Assembly: GCA_963782445.1 (NCBI GenBank)
Contig: CAWAJM010000001.1
Coordinates: 4,278,001 to 4,342,000, forward strand
Direction of reading: 5' to 3'
DNA from: ZC4RG20 sp963782445
GTDB lineage: Bacteria > Pseudomonadota > Gammaproteobacteria > Steroidobacterales > Rariloculaceae
DNA length: 64,000 nt
Shown: positions 24,474 to 32,811 of the stretch, in pieces
Layout of the letters: every line of letters starts with the position of its first letter
Position numbering within the stretch: the stretch's first letter is position 1
The notes under the pieces: model-generated
What the model was told of the DNA's origin: nothing
What the model saw: only the letters and a program-made list of their open reading frames with translations
Database searches by the model: none
Translations under genes and position numbers: made by a program

Positions 24474-25283
24474 ATGAGCGGCTTCTCGGCGGACTGGCTC
24501 GCGCTGCGCGAGGGCGCCGACGCCAGCGCCCGTGCGGCGGCGCTCGTCGCGCGCCTGCGGTCGGCGCGGTCCGGCCCGTTCGCGATTCTCGATCTCGGCA
24601 GCGGCACGGGCGCGAACCTGCGCTACTTGGCGCCTCGGCTCGGGGCAGCGCAGGACTGGCTGCTCGTCGACGTGGACGCGGCACTGCTCGAGCGCGCCGG
24701 GCTCGCAACCGGCGCCGGTCCGGCGCGCGCGTCCCGGGTCCGCAGCACGCGCCTCGACCTTGCGCGCGAACTCGCCGCGCTCGAGATTCCGGCCCATGGT
24801 CTCGTCACGGCATCGGCCCTGCTCGACCTCGTCTCGCGGCCCTGGCTCGAGGCGCTCGCGGCCCGTTGCGCGGCCGCCGAGGCCGATGTCCTGTTCGCGC
24901 TGACCTACGACGGCCGCATAGAGCTCGGTCCGCCCGATCCTGAGGACGCCGCCGTGCGTGCGCTCGTCAATCGCCACCAGCGCCGCGACAAAGGCTTCGG
25001 GGCCGCGCTCGGACCGGCCGCCGCCCGCGCCGCGGCGGATGCGTTCGCGGCGGTGGGCTACGCAATGGCGACGGCACCCAGCGACTGGCGGCTCGGGCCG
25101 GCCGATGCCGCCTTGCAGCGCGCCCTGCTCCAGGGCTGGACGCAGGCGGCCGCCGAGGTCGAGCCGGCCTGGGCCGACCGGCTCGCGGCGTGGCACGCGC
25201 GGCGGGCGGCACCGATCGAGGCGGGCCGTGCGACCGCAGTCGTCGGCCATGTCGATCTGCTCGGCCTCCGGCCGCGTCAGTAG
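24474..25283 (+). CDS. Class I SAM-dependent methyltransferase
   Basis: A 269-residue protein with a Rossmann-type SAM site: motif I ILDLGSGTGANLRYL near residues 38-52, then WLLVDVDAALLERAG with the acidic residue binding the ribose hydroxyls. It is the last gene of the forward operon, 28 bases after the glycosyltransferase. Its TAG overlaps the stop of the reverse-strand RibD-type gene by 7 bases. The substrate is unknown; in this context a pterin, a pyrimidine or a sugar hydroxyl is likely. The ATG at 24474 begins just before the conserved part. Confidence 0.82.
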   Translation: MSGFSADWLALREGADASARAAALVARLRSARSGPFAILDLGSGTGANLRYLAPRLGAAQDWLLVDVDAALLERAGLATGAGPARASRVRSTRLDLARELAALEIPAHGLVTASALLDLVSRPWLEALAARCAAAEADVLFALTYDGRIELGPPDPEDAAVRALVNRHQRRDKGFGAALGPAAARAAADAFAAVGYAMATAPSDWRLGPADAALQRALLQGWTQAAAEVEPAWADRLAAWHARRAAPIEAGRATAVVGHVDLLGLRPRQ

Positions 25284-26254
25284 ACTCGCGCGAGCCCGGC
25301 CGCGTCGGCCTCGGCGGGCGCCTTGAGGTCGCAGTCGAAGAGCATGTCTCCGCCCATGCGGAACATTCGGTGTGCGGGACGCAGGCACTCGGCGAGGTGG
25401 TGCCGCGCAACGAGGCGGATGCCCGGGCGACCGTGGCCCGTGACGAGCGGCGCGACGGCGATCTGCAGCCGGTCGAGCAGATCCGCCTGCAGGAAGTGCG
25501 AGACGGTGGCCCCGCCGCCCTCGACGAACACGGCGTAGATGCCGCGCGCGTGCAGGACGGCGAGCAGCCGGTCCAGCGCGAGGCGTCCGGCCGGGGCCGG
25601 GATGCCGACGATCTCGGCGAGGCCGTGCCGCGGCGCACCGGCGTCGCAGCGGTCCTCGGCCGAGATCAGCAGCGTCGGTGCCGCGGCATCGCCGAAGATG
25701 CGAAAGTCCGCGCCCAGGCGCCGGCGCGGGTCGAGCACGACGCGCACGGGATTCGGGCCCGGCACCCGCCGGACCGTCAAGCGCGGATCGTCGAGCGCGA
25801 CGGTCTCGGCCCCGACGACGATGGCGCCGCACAGGGCGCGCATCCGGTGCAGATGCAGCACGTTCTCGGGGCCCGTGACGTAATAGGAATCCCCGGTATC
25901 GGTCGCGATGTACCCGTCGAGCGACTGGCCGAGGTGGGCGACCGCGAGGGGCCGTTCGGCCGAGGCGTTGCAGACCGGCAGATAGAGGTCGAGCAGGGCT
26001 GCGGCTTGGGGGTCCGAGGCACGCGTCGCGGCGCTCCAGCCCAGCGGGCCGTGGACGAGCAAACAGTCCGGCCCCTGAGCGCGGGCTTCGCCCAGCCGGC
26101 CGGAGCGATCGATGCCGGCGCCGGCGGGCGCCTCACGGGCCGCACGCGCGGCGAGCAATGCGGCCCAGGCGCTCGCGACGGCTTCGGACTCGGCGGCGGC
26201 CGGTTCGGCGCCTGGGCTTTCGGGACTAACGGCCAGCAGTTTCGCTCCGTACAG
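25277..26254 (-). CDS. RibD C-terminal-type (DHFR-like) reductase, start uncertain
   Basis: The reverse-strand frame ends at 25277 and encodes a RibD_C domain (about 210 C-terminal residues): VAHLGQSLDGYIAT, GDSYYVTGPENVLHLHRM, VVGAETVALDDPRLTVR, NPVRVVLDPRRRLG and VFVEGGGATVSHFL. In riboflavin synthesis this domain reduces the ribosyl group of the diaminopyrimidine with NADPH. The deaminase domain of bifunctional RibD is absent. Upstream is a short Ala-rich segment (AWAALLAARAAREA), but no in-frame ATG or GTG exists before the divergent GTP cyclohydrolase gene. CTG at 26254 or 26239, or TTG at 26062, must serve, unless a frame error hides an ATG at 26292. It converges on the methyltransferase with overlapping stops. 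Confidence 0.75.
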   Translation of the reverse strand: MYGAKLLAVSPESPGAEPAAAESEAVASAWAALLAARAAREAPAGAGIDRSGRLGEARAQGPDCLLVHGPLGWSAATRASDPQAAALLDLYLPVCNASAERPLAVAHLGQSLDGYIATDTGDSYYVTGPENVLHLHRMRALCGAIVVGAETVALDDPRLTVRRVPGPNPVRVVLDPRRRLGADFRIFGDAAAPTLLISAEDRCDAGAPRHGLAEIVGIPAPAGRLALDRLLAVLHARGIYAVFVEGGGATVSHFLQADLLDRLQIAVAPLVTGHGRPGIRLVARHHLAECLRPAHRMFRMGGDMLFDCDLKAPAEADAAGLARVY

Positions 26255-26290
26255 CCCTTCGGGCCGCGCAGTTGGTATCCTAGCACTGTC

Positions 26291-27430
26291 ATGAAAGGTT
26301 CCCCAGACACCGCCGGCATGCTCGGCATCAACGGCAGCGAAGCCGGGCTCGCCTTCGATCGGGCCGTCGGCGAGCTGCGGCGCGGGCGCGCGTTGCGCCT
26401 CGTCGAGCCCGGCCCCCAGGGCGCCGAGCTCGTGATCGCCGCCGTCGAAACCGTACACGCGCCGCTGCTGCGCCGGCTCGAGGCCGCGGGCCGCGAGCTG
26501 CTGCTGCTGCTGACGCCGGAACGCGCGGAGGCGGCCGAGCTCGCACGCGATGCGGCCGGCCCCGTGGCAGGGACCGTGCCCGCGGGCACCCCGCCCGAGG
26601 CGCTGCGGGCCCTCGCCTCCATGAGCCCGGTGCCGCCCGCACAGCGTACGATTCTGCGCGTCGACACGAGCCCCTCGCACCCCGGGCTCGTCGAGGCCGG
26701 GTTTCAGCTCGCGAAGGCGGGCCGCCTGCTGCCGGCCCTCGTCGGCATCGAAGCGGCCGGCATCGAGGACCCCTCGCTGCTGCGCGTCGAGGCACCGGAT
26801 GTGAGGCGCCGGACGCACTTCGCGCCGCACAGCCTCAAGCGCATGAGCCAGTCCCGCGTACCGCTCGCCGACGCGCTCGACTGCGAGCTTGTGCTGTTCC
26901 GCGACGAGCACGGGCTCGGCGAGCACGTGGCCGTGATCATCGGCCAGCCCCGCTCCGGCAACGTCGTGCCCGTGCGGCTGCACTCCGCCTGCCTCACGGG
27001 CGACCTGCTCGGTAGCCTGCGCTGCGACTGCGGCGAGCAGCTGCGCACGGCCGTCGCCCGCATCGCCGAGCTCGGCGGCGGCGTGCTGCTGTACCTCGAC
27101 CAAGAGGGCCGCGGCATCGGTCTCGCGAACAAGCTGCGCGCCTACGCGCTGCAGGACAGCGGCTTCGACACGATCGACGCGGACCGCCACCTGGGCTTTC
27201 TGGCCGACGAGCGCAACTACGAGGTCGCCGTCGCCATGCTGCAGGACCTCGGCTACACGCAGATCCGGCTCCTGACCAACAACCCGCACAAGATCGACGC
27301 GCTCAAGGCACACGGCATCAAGGTCACGGGCCGCGTATCGCTGATCGGGCAGACGAACCGCTACAACGAGCGCTACCTGCGCACCAAGCGCGAGCGCGCC
27401 GGGCATCTGGCCGAGGAACCCGAGGTCTAG
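26291..27430 (+). CDS. GTP cyclohydrolase II-like protein with degenerate RibB-like N-terminus
   Basis: A 379-residue protein. The C-terminal half is a full GTP cyclohydrolase II: VPVRLHSACLTGDLLGS, RCDCGEQL with zinc cysteines at 234, 245 and 247, LDQEGRGIGLANKL and RLLTNNPHKIDAL. It should open GTP to the diaminopyrimidine phosphate that feeds riboflavin. Residues about 20-165 resemble the DHBP synthase (RibB) half of RibBA proteins (RAVGELRRGRALRLVE, AELVIAAVETV, GFQLAKAGRLLPALVGIEA). The acidic DDEDRENEGD-type catalytic loop has been replaced, so that half is probably inactive. The gene diverges from the RibD-type gene. No other riboflavin gene is in the window, which argues for a dedicated pathway rather than the housekeeping one. 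Confidence 0.88.
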   Translation: MKGSPDTAGMLGINGSEAGLAFDRAVGELRRGRALRLVEPGPQGAELVIAAVETVHAPLLRRLEAAGRELLLLLTPERAEAAELARDAAGPVAGTVPAGTPPEALRALASMSPVPPAQRTILRVDTSPSHPGLVEAGFQLAKAGRLLPALVGIEAAGIEDPSLLRVEAPDVRRRTHFAPHSLKRMSQSRVPLADALDCELVLFRDEHGLGEHVAVIIGQPRSGNVVPVRLHSACLTGDLLGSLRCDCGEQLRTAVARIAELGGGVLLYLDQEGRGIGLANKLRAYALQDSGFDTIDADRHLGFLADERNYEVAVAMLQDLGYTQIRLLTNNPHKIDALKAHGIKVTGRVSLIGQTNRYNERYLRTKRERAGHLAEEPEV

Positions 27431-27503
27431 GCTCGCTGGGTGCGGGTGCCGTGCGGGCTTCGGCCGCAGGATTCATGAACGGGTTCTGGCGCCGGCGGTA
27501 GGC

Positions 27504-27617
27504 GGAGTCTCGTGCAGACGGGCGCTTTCGGGGACGGCGTGAATACATCCCTGTAGCCTCCGTAGCGCGCCGTCCTGGCGCGCACGGCCCCGAAAGCGCC
27601 CGTCTGCACGAGACTCC
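27504..27617 (+). repeat. Long palindromic repeat A, copy 2
   Basis: The perfect 30-base arms 27504-27533 and 27588-27617 enclose the same core as copy 1 (GTGAATACATCCCTGTAG). Compared with copy 1, the arm segment GGCGCG is GTCTCG on the left and the right arm changes to match, so two G:C pairs have become T:A pairs. It follows the GTP cyclohydrolase II-like gene by 73 bases, almost the same distance as copy 1 from its gene. Confidence 0.87.
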
Positions 27618-27817
27618 TCTGCGAGGCCGGCGGCCGTTCATGAATCCTGCTGCCACGGCGCGGGGAACTTGCTGGTGCGAAGGCGGCAGTCCGTGCGGGT
27701 CATCGGGACATCCGACGCTCGCGGCAGACGCGAGGCCTGGCGCTCCGCGCAGTCCGAACGGCTGCCGCCGACACGGATGCATGCGCTCTTCAGCGGCTGC
27801 GGCCGCCGACGCGCCCA

Positions 27818-27937
27818 GGCTTCAGGCTTGGCGCAAGGGCGGTGTCGGGACGCTGAGCGCCAGGGACGGCGCTCAGCGAGCCCCCAGGGACGGGTTCACG
27901 GCGGTCCCGACACCGCCCTTGCGCCGAGCCTGAAGCC
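27818..27937 (-). repeat. Long palindromic repeat B, copy 2
   Basis: The 34-base arms 27818-27851 and 27904-27937 pair with one mismatch (a possible G-U pair) around an inner hairpin GCTGAGCGCC-AGGGAC-GGCGCTCAGC. Several arm positions differ from copy 1 (CAAG in place of TAAC, GGC in place of GGG) with matching changes in the other arm. It lies 47 bases beyond the stop of the reverse-strand creatininase gene. Confidence 0.88.
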
Positions 27938-27984
27938 CGCCACCGACGTCTCTCGCCAGTGCCGAAAACGCCGCCCGCCGCCCG

Positions 27985-28776
27985 CTACCCCGCGAGGATC
28001 GACAGCGGCGTCGCCGCGACCTCCGCCACGAGCGCCGCGAGCCGGCCGCACAGGAACTCCAGGTAGACCGCCCCGCGCGCCGCATCCGCGCGCGCCGCGT
28101 TTCCGCAGACGCCGGCCGGGTGCAGGTCGGCGCTGAGCCAGCCGATGCCGATGGGCTTTTCCACGCCGAGCAGACCGCCGCGCGCGGCGAGTCGTTCCGG
28201 CAGTCCGCCGAACGCCTCGAGGCGCTCGCGGCGCACGAGGTCGGGGCGCAGGTGCAGCATGAGCGAGGTCTCGACCTCACCGCCGTGCAGCCCGTGGCGA
28301 AGCTCGGCGGCGGCGAAGAGGCCGGGCGGCGTGCCGAAGGAGAAGTAGTTCGCGCGGACGGCGAGCAGGCCGAGCTCGGCGCGCAGGCGCACGGCTGCGA
28401 GGTGCACGAGCGCCGTCTGGCCGCCGTGGGCGTTCAGGATCACGAGCTTACGCAGGCCCGCGCGCGCGGCCCCGCGGGCAATGGCTATCCACACGTCTAG
28501 CAGCGTCTCGAGCCGGATGCTCAGCGTGCCGGCATAGGCCTCGTGCTCCGGGCTGTGGCCGACGTTGACGGCCGGCAGCACGAGCAGCGTTGCGGTGTCC
28601 CCGATCCGCTCGAGCGCGCCGGCGGCAAGCGCCCCTGCGATCAGGGCATCCGTCGCGAGCGGCAGATGGGGGCCGTGCTGCTCGATCGCGCCGACGGGCA
28701 GCAGCGCGACGCTGCGCTCGCGATCGAGCCCCGTGAGCTCGGCCGTCGTGAAGTCCTGCCAATACCCGCTGCGCAT
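27985..28776 (-). CDS. Creatininase-family amidohydrolase
   Basis: A 263-residue metal-dependent hydrolase with the family motifs LPVGAIEQHGPHLPLATD (residues 26-43), NAHGGQ near residue 115 and GLHGGEVETS near residue 162, which supply the His/Glu/Asp ligands of a two-metal site. The family includes creatininase, the mycofactocin peptidase MftE and archaeal ArfB, the deformylase that acts on a GTP-derived formylaminopyrimidine in the archaeal flavin pathway. Its place next to a GTP cyclohydrolase II-like gene makes an ArfB-like or cyclic-amide hydrolase role attractive, but this is inference. It is separated from that gene by the A2/B2 repeats and reads the other way, so it may not be part of the cluster. 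Confidence 0.84.
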   Translation of the reverse strand: MRSGYWQDFTTAELTGLDRERSVALLPVGAIEQHGPHLPLATDALIAGALAAGALERIGDTATLLVLPAVNVGHSPEHEAYAGTLSIRLETLLDVWIAIARGAARAGLRKLVILNAHGGQTALVHLAAVRLRAELGLLAVRANYFSFGTPPGLFAAAELRHGLHGGEVETSLMLHLRPDLVRRERLEAFGGLPERLAARGGLLGVEKPIGIGWLSADLHPAGVCGNAARADAARGAVYLEFLCGRLAALVAEVAATPLSILAG

Positions 28777-28974
28777 TTCGTTTTCGTCCGCGGCGTTCGT
28801 TGACCGCCGTTTTGTCTCCGCGTACCGACAGTTTGGTAGCGGCTCGGTGAGCCGCTATGGTGTCGACCGTGCGCCCGGCCGCGCAAGGTTCGCGGTAAAG
28901 CTGATCAGCTCGGACGACTCAGCACGAAGAGCACAGGGACGTGCTCGCTCCGCGGGGCCCCCGGTGCCCCGCGC

Positions 28975-31489
28975 TCATTCGGGCAGCTTGAGCGCGTCGA
29001 TATTCACGGGAGAATTATCCGCCGTGCGCACGCCCACCTGAGGCGGCGGCGCCTTCGAATCGGAGGGCTGCTGCGGCGCGGCGGGCTTGCGGGCCTTCAG
29101 GTTCTTGTCGAAGAAGCGCAGCATGGTCGCGGCCGTCGTGAGCACGGCATGGCGCCCACGGTACGAGTGCCCCTCGTGCGGCAGCAGCAGAATGTCCGCG
29201 TCCCCGCCCGTGCGGCGAATCGCCTCGTAAAACTGAATCGACTGCAGGGCCGGCGTGCCCGCATTCTGGTCCTGCAGCCCGTGCACGAGCAGCAGCGGCG
29301 CGTGCAGGCTGTTGGAATACAGGAACGGCGACATCGCGAGATACGTGTCCGGCGCCTGCCAGAGCGTGCGGTGTTCGGTCTGAAAGCCGAAGGGCGTCAG
29401 CGTGCGGTTGTAGGCCCCGCTCAGCGCAGCGCCGGCCTGGAACAGCTCCGAGTGCACGAGCAGGTTCGCGACCATGAATGCGCCATAGCTGTGCCCCGCG
29501 ACACCGACGCGCTGCGGATCGACGAAGCCCGTGGCGGCCGCCGCGTGGATCGTCGCCTTCGAGTTCATGATGATCTGCTGCACGAACGTGTCGTTGGCCG
29601 TATCGCCGGAGCCGACGATCGGCATCGAGACGTCGTCGAGCACGGCGTAGCCTTCGAGAAGGAAGTACAGCTTGAACGCGCGCGCGAAATCGGGGAAGCG
29701 GTCGCCCGTCTCGAGAGTCATCGAGTGCGTGCCGCTGCCGTACTCGCGCGGATAGGCCCAGACGATCGTCGGCAGCCGGCCGCGCTTCTCGTAGTCCGGC
29801 GGCAGATACAGATTCGCCGAGAGCTCGTAGCCGTCGGGCCGGCGGAATCGCAGCGGGATACGCCGCGCATCGAGCAGCCGCGTCGTCGGCGGCTCGAAGT
29901 CCGTGAGCTGCAGGGAATAATCCTCGCCGTTGCCGCCCGCGACGTAGTAGTTCGGGGCCTCGCGCGCCGTCTCGTGGCGGATCAGCACGCGGCTGCCGTC
30001 GCGCGCCAGCAGCCCGAGCGCCGCTTCGCTGGCCTGCGGGTCCGCGGCCCAGACGCGCTTCACGTCGAGGGTGTCGAGCTTGAGGTAATCGACATAGGCG
30101 ACCACGCCGTTCCCCGCGGGCGCCTCGCCGCGCAGGTAGATGCCGCCGTCGTAAACCTCGACGACCCGCTGCCCGCGCCCGTTGCCGATGGACAGGGGCC
30201 GGCCGAAGGTCCGGACCGAGGCGTCGACGCTGGTCTCGGCGATGAGCCGGGGCCGCCGCTCCGCAGGCTCGAGATCGAACGTCCCAGATGCGCTTGACCC
30301 GGCGGTCGGGGTCGTATTCGCCGATCAGCGCGCCGGCGCCGCGCTCGAGCCAGTCGACCTCGGAGAAGCGATTGGCCGTATGGAAGATCTCCTTCGGGGG
30401 CGCGGCGCCCATGGGCACGGCCTGCAGCATGACGAGATCGCGGCCATCGTTTCGTTCGGCCCAGGCGAGGGTCGCCGGCTTCGAGGGCACCCATTGCACA
30501 GCGCGGCGAGCGTGCGAGCCCCGCTCGCGGTCGGAGGCGAGCACCGCGACCCGGGCGCCGGAGCGGTCCCAAAGCTCGACCGAGCGATGGACCTGGCCGA
30601 GCTCCTGCATCTCGGGATACGGCCGCACGAGCCGACGGACCAGTAAATAAGCGCCGTTCGGCGACGGCTGCACGGATTCGATGGCCGCGGGCGCACCGAC
30701 CGGTTCGGTCTCGCCCGTCGCCGCATCGATGCGGACGAGCTGCGACTCGAGCAGCTGACGCACGACCGACTCGTCCACGACGGGCGCCTGAAAGCCCTCG
30801 GCGAGCAGGGTCGGCATCGCGAGCTGCGCCTCGCGCCGCGCGGCGAGCGTCGCGGCGAGGTCGGAATCGCGATCCGCGACCGTGCGGCAGAGCAAATGCG
30901 CGCTGTCGGGCATCCATGTGCACGGCGTGCTCAGCGTCGCGTTCAGCGAGGGCCCGACGAGCTTGCGAACCTGTGCCGTTGCCGTGTCGCCGACCCAGAG
31001 CTCGATGCCCTTGTCGCCGGTCACGGTGAACGCGAAGTGCGCGCCGTCCGGCGACCAGATCGGGTAGCCGAGCGTCGTGCCGGACGGGACGGCCAGCGCG
31101 GTCTTGTGACCGCTGGCGAGATCCAGCAGCGTGAGCCCGTAGTAGGCCAGCGGCGCGTAGGGGCCGTAAGTCTTTGGATTGACTCGCAGGCCGGCGACCC
31201 AGACCATGGGTTGGGCGAGGCTCTCGTCCGAGAGCAGCTCATGCTTGTGCACGAGCAGCGCATGGCGGTGCTGCGGGTCCGGCGCGAGCTGCGGAAGCGG
31301 CGGCGCCTCGAGCAGCCGCGCGACTTCGGGCGGCGGCATCCGGGTCACGGCCGCCTGCGCACCGAGGCCTGTCGTGAGCGCGGCTGCCGCGACGGCGGCG
31401 AGGCTCGCGAGCCGTGCAAGGCGCCGCCGGCCGGCGGCCCCCCATGCACGCGGCGACCTGACTATCCCTGTCGTTTGCCTCCGTAGCAC
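28975..31489 (-). CDS. Prolyl oligopeptidase family (S9) serine peptidase, frame broken near 30280
   Basis: After correction of one frame change the protein is about 838 residues. The N-terminal half has a signal-like hydrophobic stretch (LARLASLAAVAAAALTTGLG, about 25-44) and a WD40-like propeller (YPIWSPDGAHFAF, IELWVGDT). The C-terminal alpha/beta hydrolase domain has the serine in VAGHSYGAFM, the aspartate near GLQDQNAGTPA and the histidine in LPHEGHSYRG. The frame changes at 30280, between KRIWD and FDLEPAERRP; removing one C (forward strand) joins them exactly. The likely product is a secreted peptidase of the S9 glutamyl-endopeptidase-like group. The start is the GTG at 31489. It is divergent from the GGDEF regulator gene. 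Confidence 0.82.
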
Positions 31490-31821
31490 GAAGTCTGCAC
31501 CTCCGTGGGTTATCGAGGTAATTGCGTGAAAGTCCGGGGACTTACACCTGCCTTACAGCGGAAGACCGAAGCGTCGAGACGGATACTATCACTATGCGAT
31601 CGCAAATGTTGGAATCGGTTCCATCGACGAGAATCTGCCCCCAACCCCGCCCGGGCCCCGGTCTCGACCGCCGCTCCGCCACTGCCCCGCGAAATAATTT
31701 GCAATGCAAACAAGTTGAGCGCGGCGGAACCTCCTTCAGCGCAAGGAGTTGGAACCGAAGGGCCCGGGCGCGTGGTACGATTCTTGCTCCTTTCCCGTTG
31801 TCGAACTGCTTGACCGGGCCC
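31490..31821. other. 332-base divergent intergenic region
   Basis: The region separates the S9 peptidase (reverse) from the GGDEF response regulator (forward). The frame is open upstream of the regulator but has no recognisable domain, so I treat it as non-coding. It is markedly AT-richer in places (around 31580-31700) and holds the inverted repeat at 31526-31547. Promoters for both genes should lie here. Confidence 0.5.
31526..31547. promoter_or_regulatory. Inverted repeat near the S9 peptidase start, possible operator
   Basis: GTGAAAGTCC-GG-GGACTTACAC is a nearly perfect palindrome (one mismatched pair) centred about 47 bases upstream of the GTG of the S9 peptidase. No T-run follows, so it looks more like a protein binding site than a terminator. 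Confidence 0.35.
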
Positions 31822-32736
31822 GTGCGAATACTTCTATTGGAGGACAACGTCGACGCCGCCGCGTCGCTCGCGGAGGCCTTGCAGTATCTGGACAACCGCT
31901 ACGAGATCCACCGCGTCACGAAGCTCAAGGACGCCGAAGACGCGGTGCTCGCCAACGACCTGGAAATCGCGCTCATCGACCTCACGCTCCCGGACGCCGA
32001 CGGCTGCGAGGCCGCCGTCGCACTGCGGCGCGCCGCCCCGGACCTGCCGCTCGTCGCGCTCACGGGCAAGGACTTCGAGGCGGTCGCGCTCGAGCTCACA
32101 CGGCACGGCGTGCAGGACTTTCTGCAGAAGGGAGTGACCTCCGTGCAGCGAATTCATCAGGTTCTGCAGCTGGCGGCCGAGCGCCACCGGCAGGAATCGG
32201 CGCTGCGGCGCCAGGCCTCGTTCGACTCGCTGACCGGCGTCCTGAACCGGGCCGAGCTCGAGCGCCAGCTCGCGAAGGCCATCAGCCACGCCAACCGCGG
32301 CGTCTACCGCGGCGCCGTCATGGTTATCGACATCGACGACTTCAAGTCCATCAATGACTCCTACGGCCACCCGGCCGGCGACGCCGTGCTCCAGGACATC
32401 GCCCAGCGCCTCGGCGCGGTCGCCCGCACGGGCGACAGCCTGGGCAGGCTCGGCGGCGACGAGTTCGTGCTGATCCTGGAGGGCCTAAAGAGCCGCGAGG
32501 ACGCCGCGGCGGCCGCCCGCAAGGCCAGCGACACGACGACTTACACGTTGCGTTTCGGCGCGAATATCCTGCGGGTCTCAACGAGCATCGGCGTCGCGAT
32601 GTTCCCGGAGCAGGGCGACTCGCCGCAAAGCCTGCTCGAGCTCGCGGACCAGGCCATGTACCGGGCCAAGCGCAAGGGCAAGCAGACGTATTGTTTCTAC
32701 ACCCCCGCGCGCGCGAACGGCGACCGGCACCACTGA
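31822..32736 (+). CDS. Response regulator with GGDEF (diguanylate cyclase) output
   Basis: A 304-residue protein with a receiver domain (1-115; acidic pocket LLLEDN, phospho-acceptor aspartate in IALIDLTLPDADG, LTGKDFEAV) and a GGDEF domain (about 130-300). The catalytic motif is intact (GRLGGDEFVLILEG) and is preceded by the MVIDIDDFKSINDSYGHPAGD metal/substrate strand. It should make cyclic di-GMP when phosphorylated by an unseen kinase. I chose the GTG at 31822 because the receiver domain begins there; TTG at 31810 is an alternative. No histidine kinase gene lies next to it. Confidence 0.9.
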   Translation: MRILLLEDNVDAAASLAEALQYLDNRYEIHRVTKLKDAEDAVLANDLEIALIDLTLPDADGCEAAVALRRAAPDLPLVALTGKDFEAVALELTRHGVQDFLQKGVTSVQRIHQVLQLAAERHRQESALRRQASFDSLTGVLNRAELERQLAKAISHANRGVYRGAVMVIDIDDFKSINDSYGHPAGDAVLQDIAQRLGAVARTGDSLGRLGGDEFVLILEGLKSREDAAAAARKASDTTTYTLRFGANILRVSTSIGVAMFPEQGDSPQSLLELADQAMYRAKRKGKQTYCFYTPARANGDRHH

Positions 32737-32750
32737 TCACTGCGCGGCCG

Positions 32751-32787
32751 TACGCCGAGCCCGAAGCCCGCTACCTACGTCTCGCCG
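32751..32787 (-). repeat. Remnant of repeat B (right arm only)
   Basis: The segment TACGCCGAGCCCGAAGCCC and its continuation (GCTACCTACGTCTCGCC) match the right arm and right flank of the B repeats. No left arm or inner hairpin is present. It lies between the convergent GGDEF and slyD genes, the same kind of position as the complete copies. Confidence 0.5.
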
Positions 32788-32811
32788 ATCCGGAAGCCCT
32801 CCACGGCCGCG

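Larger units (their letters stand above)
27431..27984. other. Convergent junction filled by palindromic repeats A2 and B2
   Basis: These 554 bases between the convergent GTP cyclohydrolase II-like and creatininase genes hold repeat A (plus) and repeat B (reverse) in the same order and orientation as at 18.9-19.3 kb. They are separated by a longer spacer (about 200 bases) in which I see no gene. The left edge (TTCGGCCGCAGGATTCATGA, near 27461) matches the left edge of the first junction. Confidence 0.85.

Noticed and set aside
26291..27430. Calling the cyclohydrolase gene a functional bifunctional RibBA
   Set aside because: The acidic catalytic loop of the RibB half is missing, so only the cyclohydrolase half is supported.
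19011..27937. Repeats A and B as a CRISPR array or as insertion-sequence ends
   Set aside because: The copies are kilobases apart, are long palindromes without spacers, and have no cas or transposase genes nearby.
31522..31821. Extending the GGDEF response regulator 100 codons upstream
   Set aside because: The extra N-terminal sequence has no domain, is unusually base-mixed and would cover the promoter region; the receiver domain starts at 31822.
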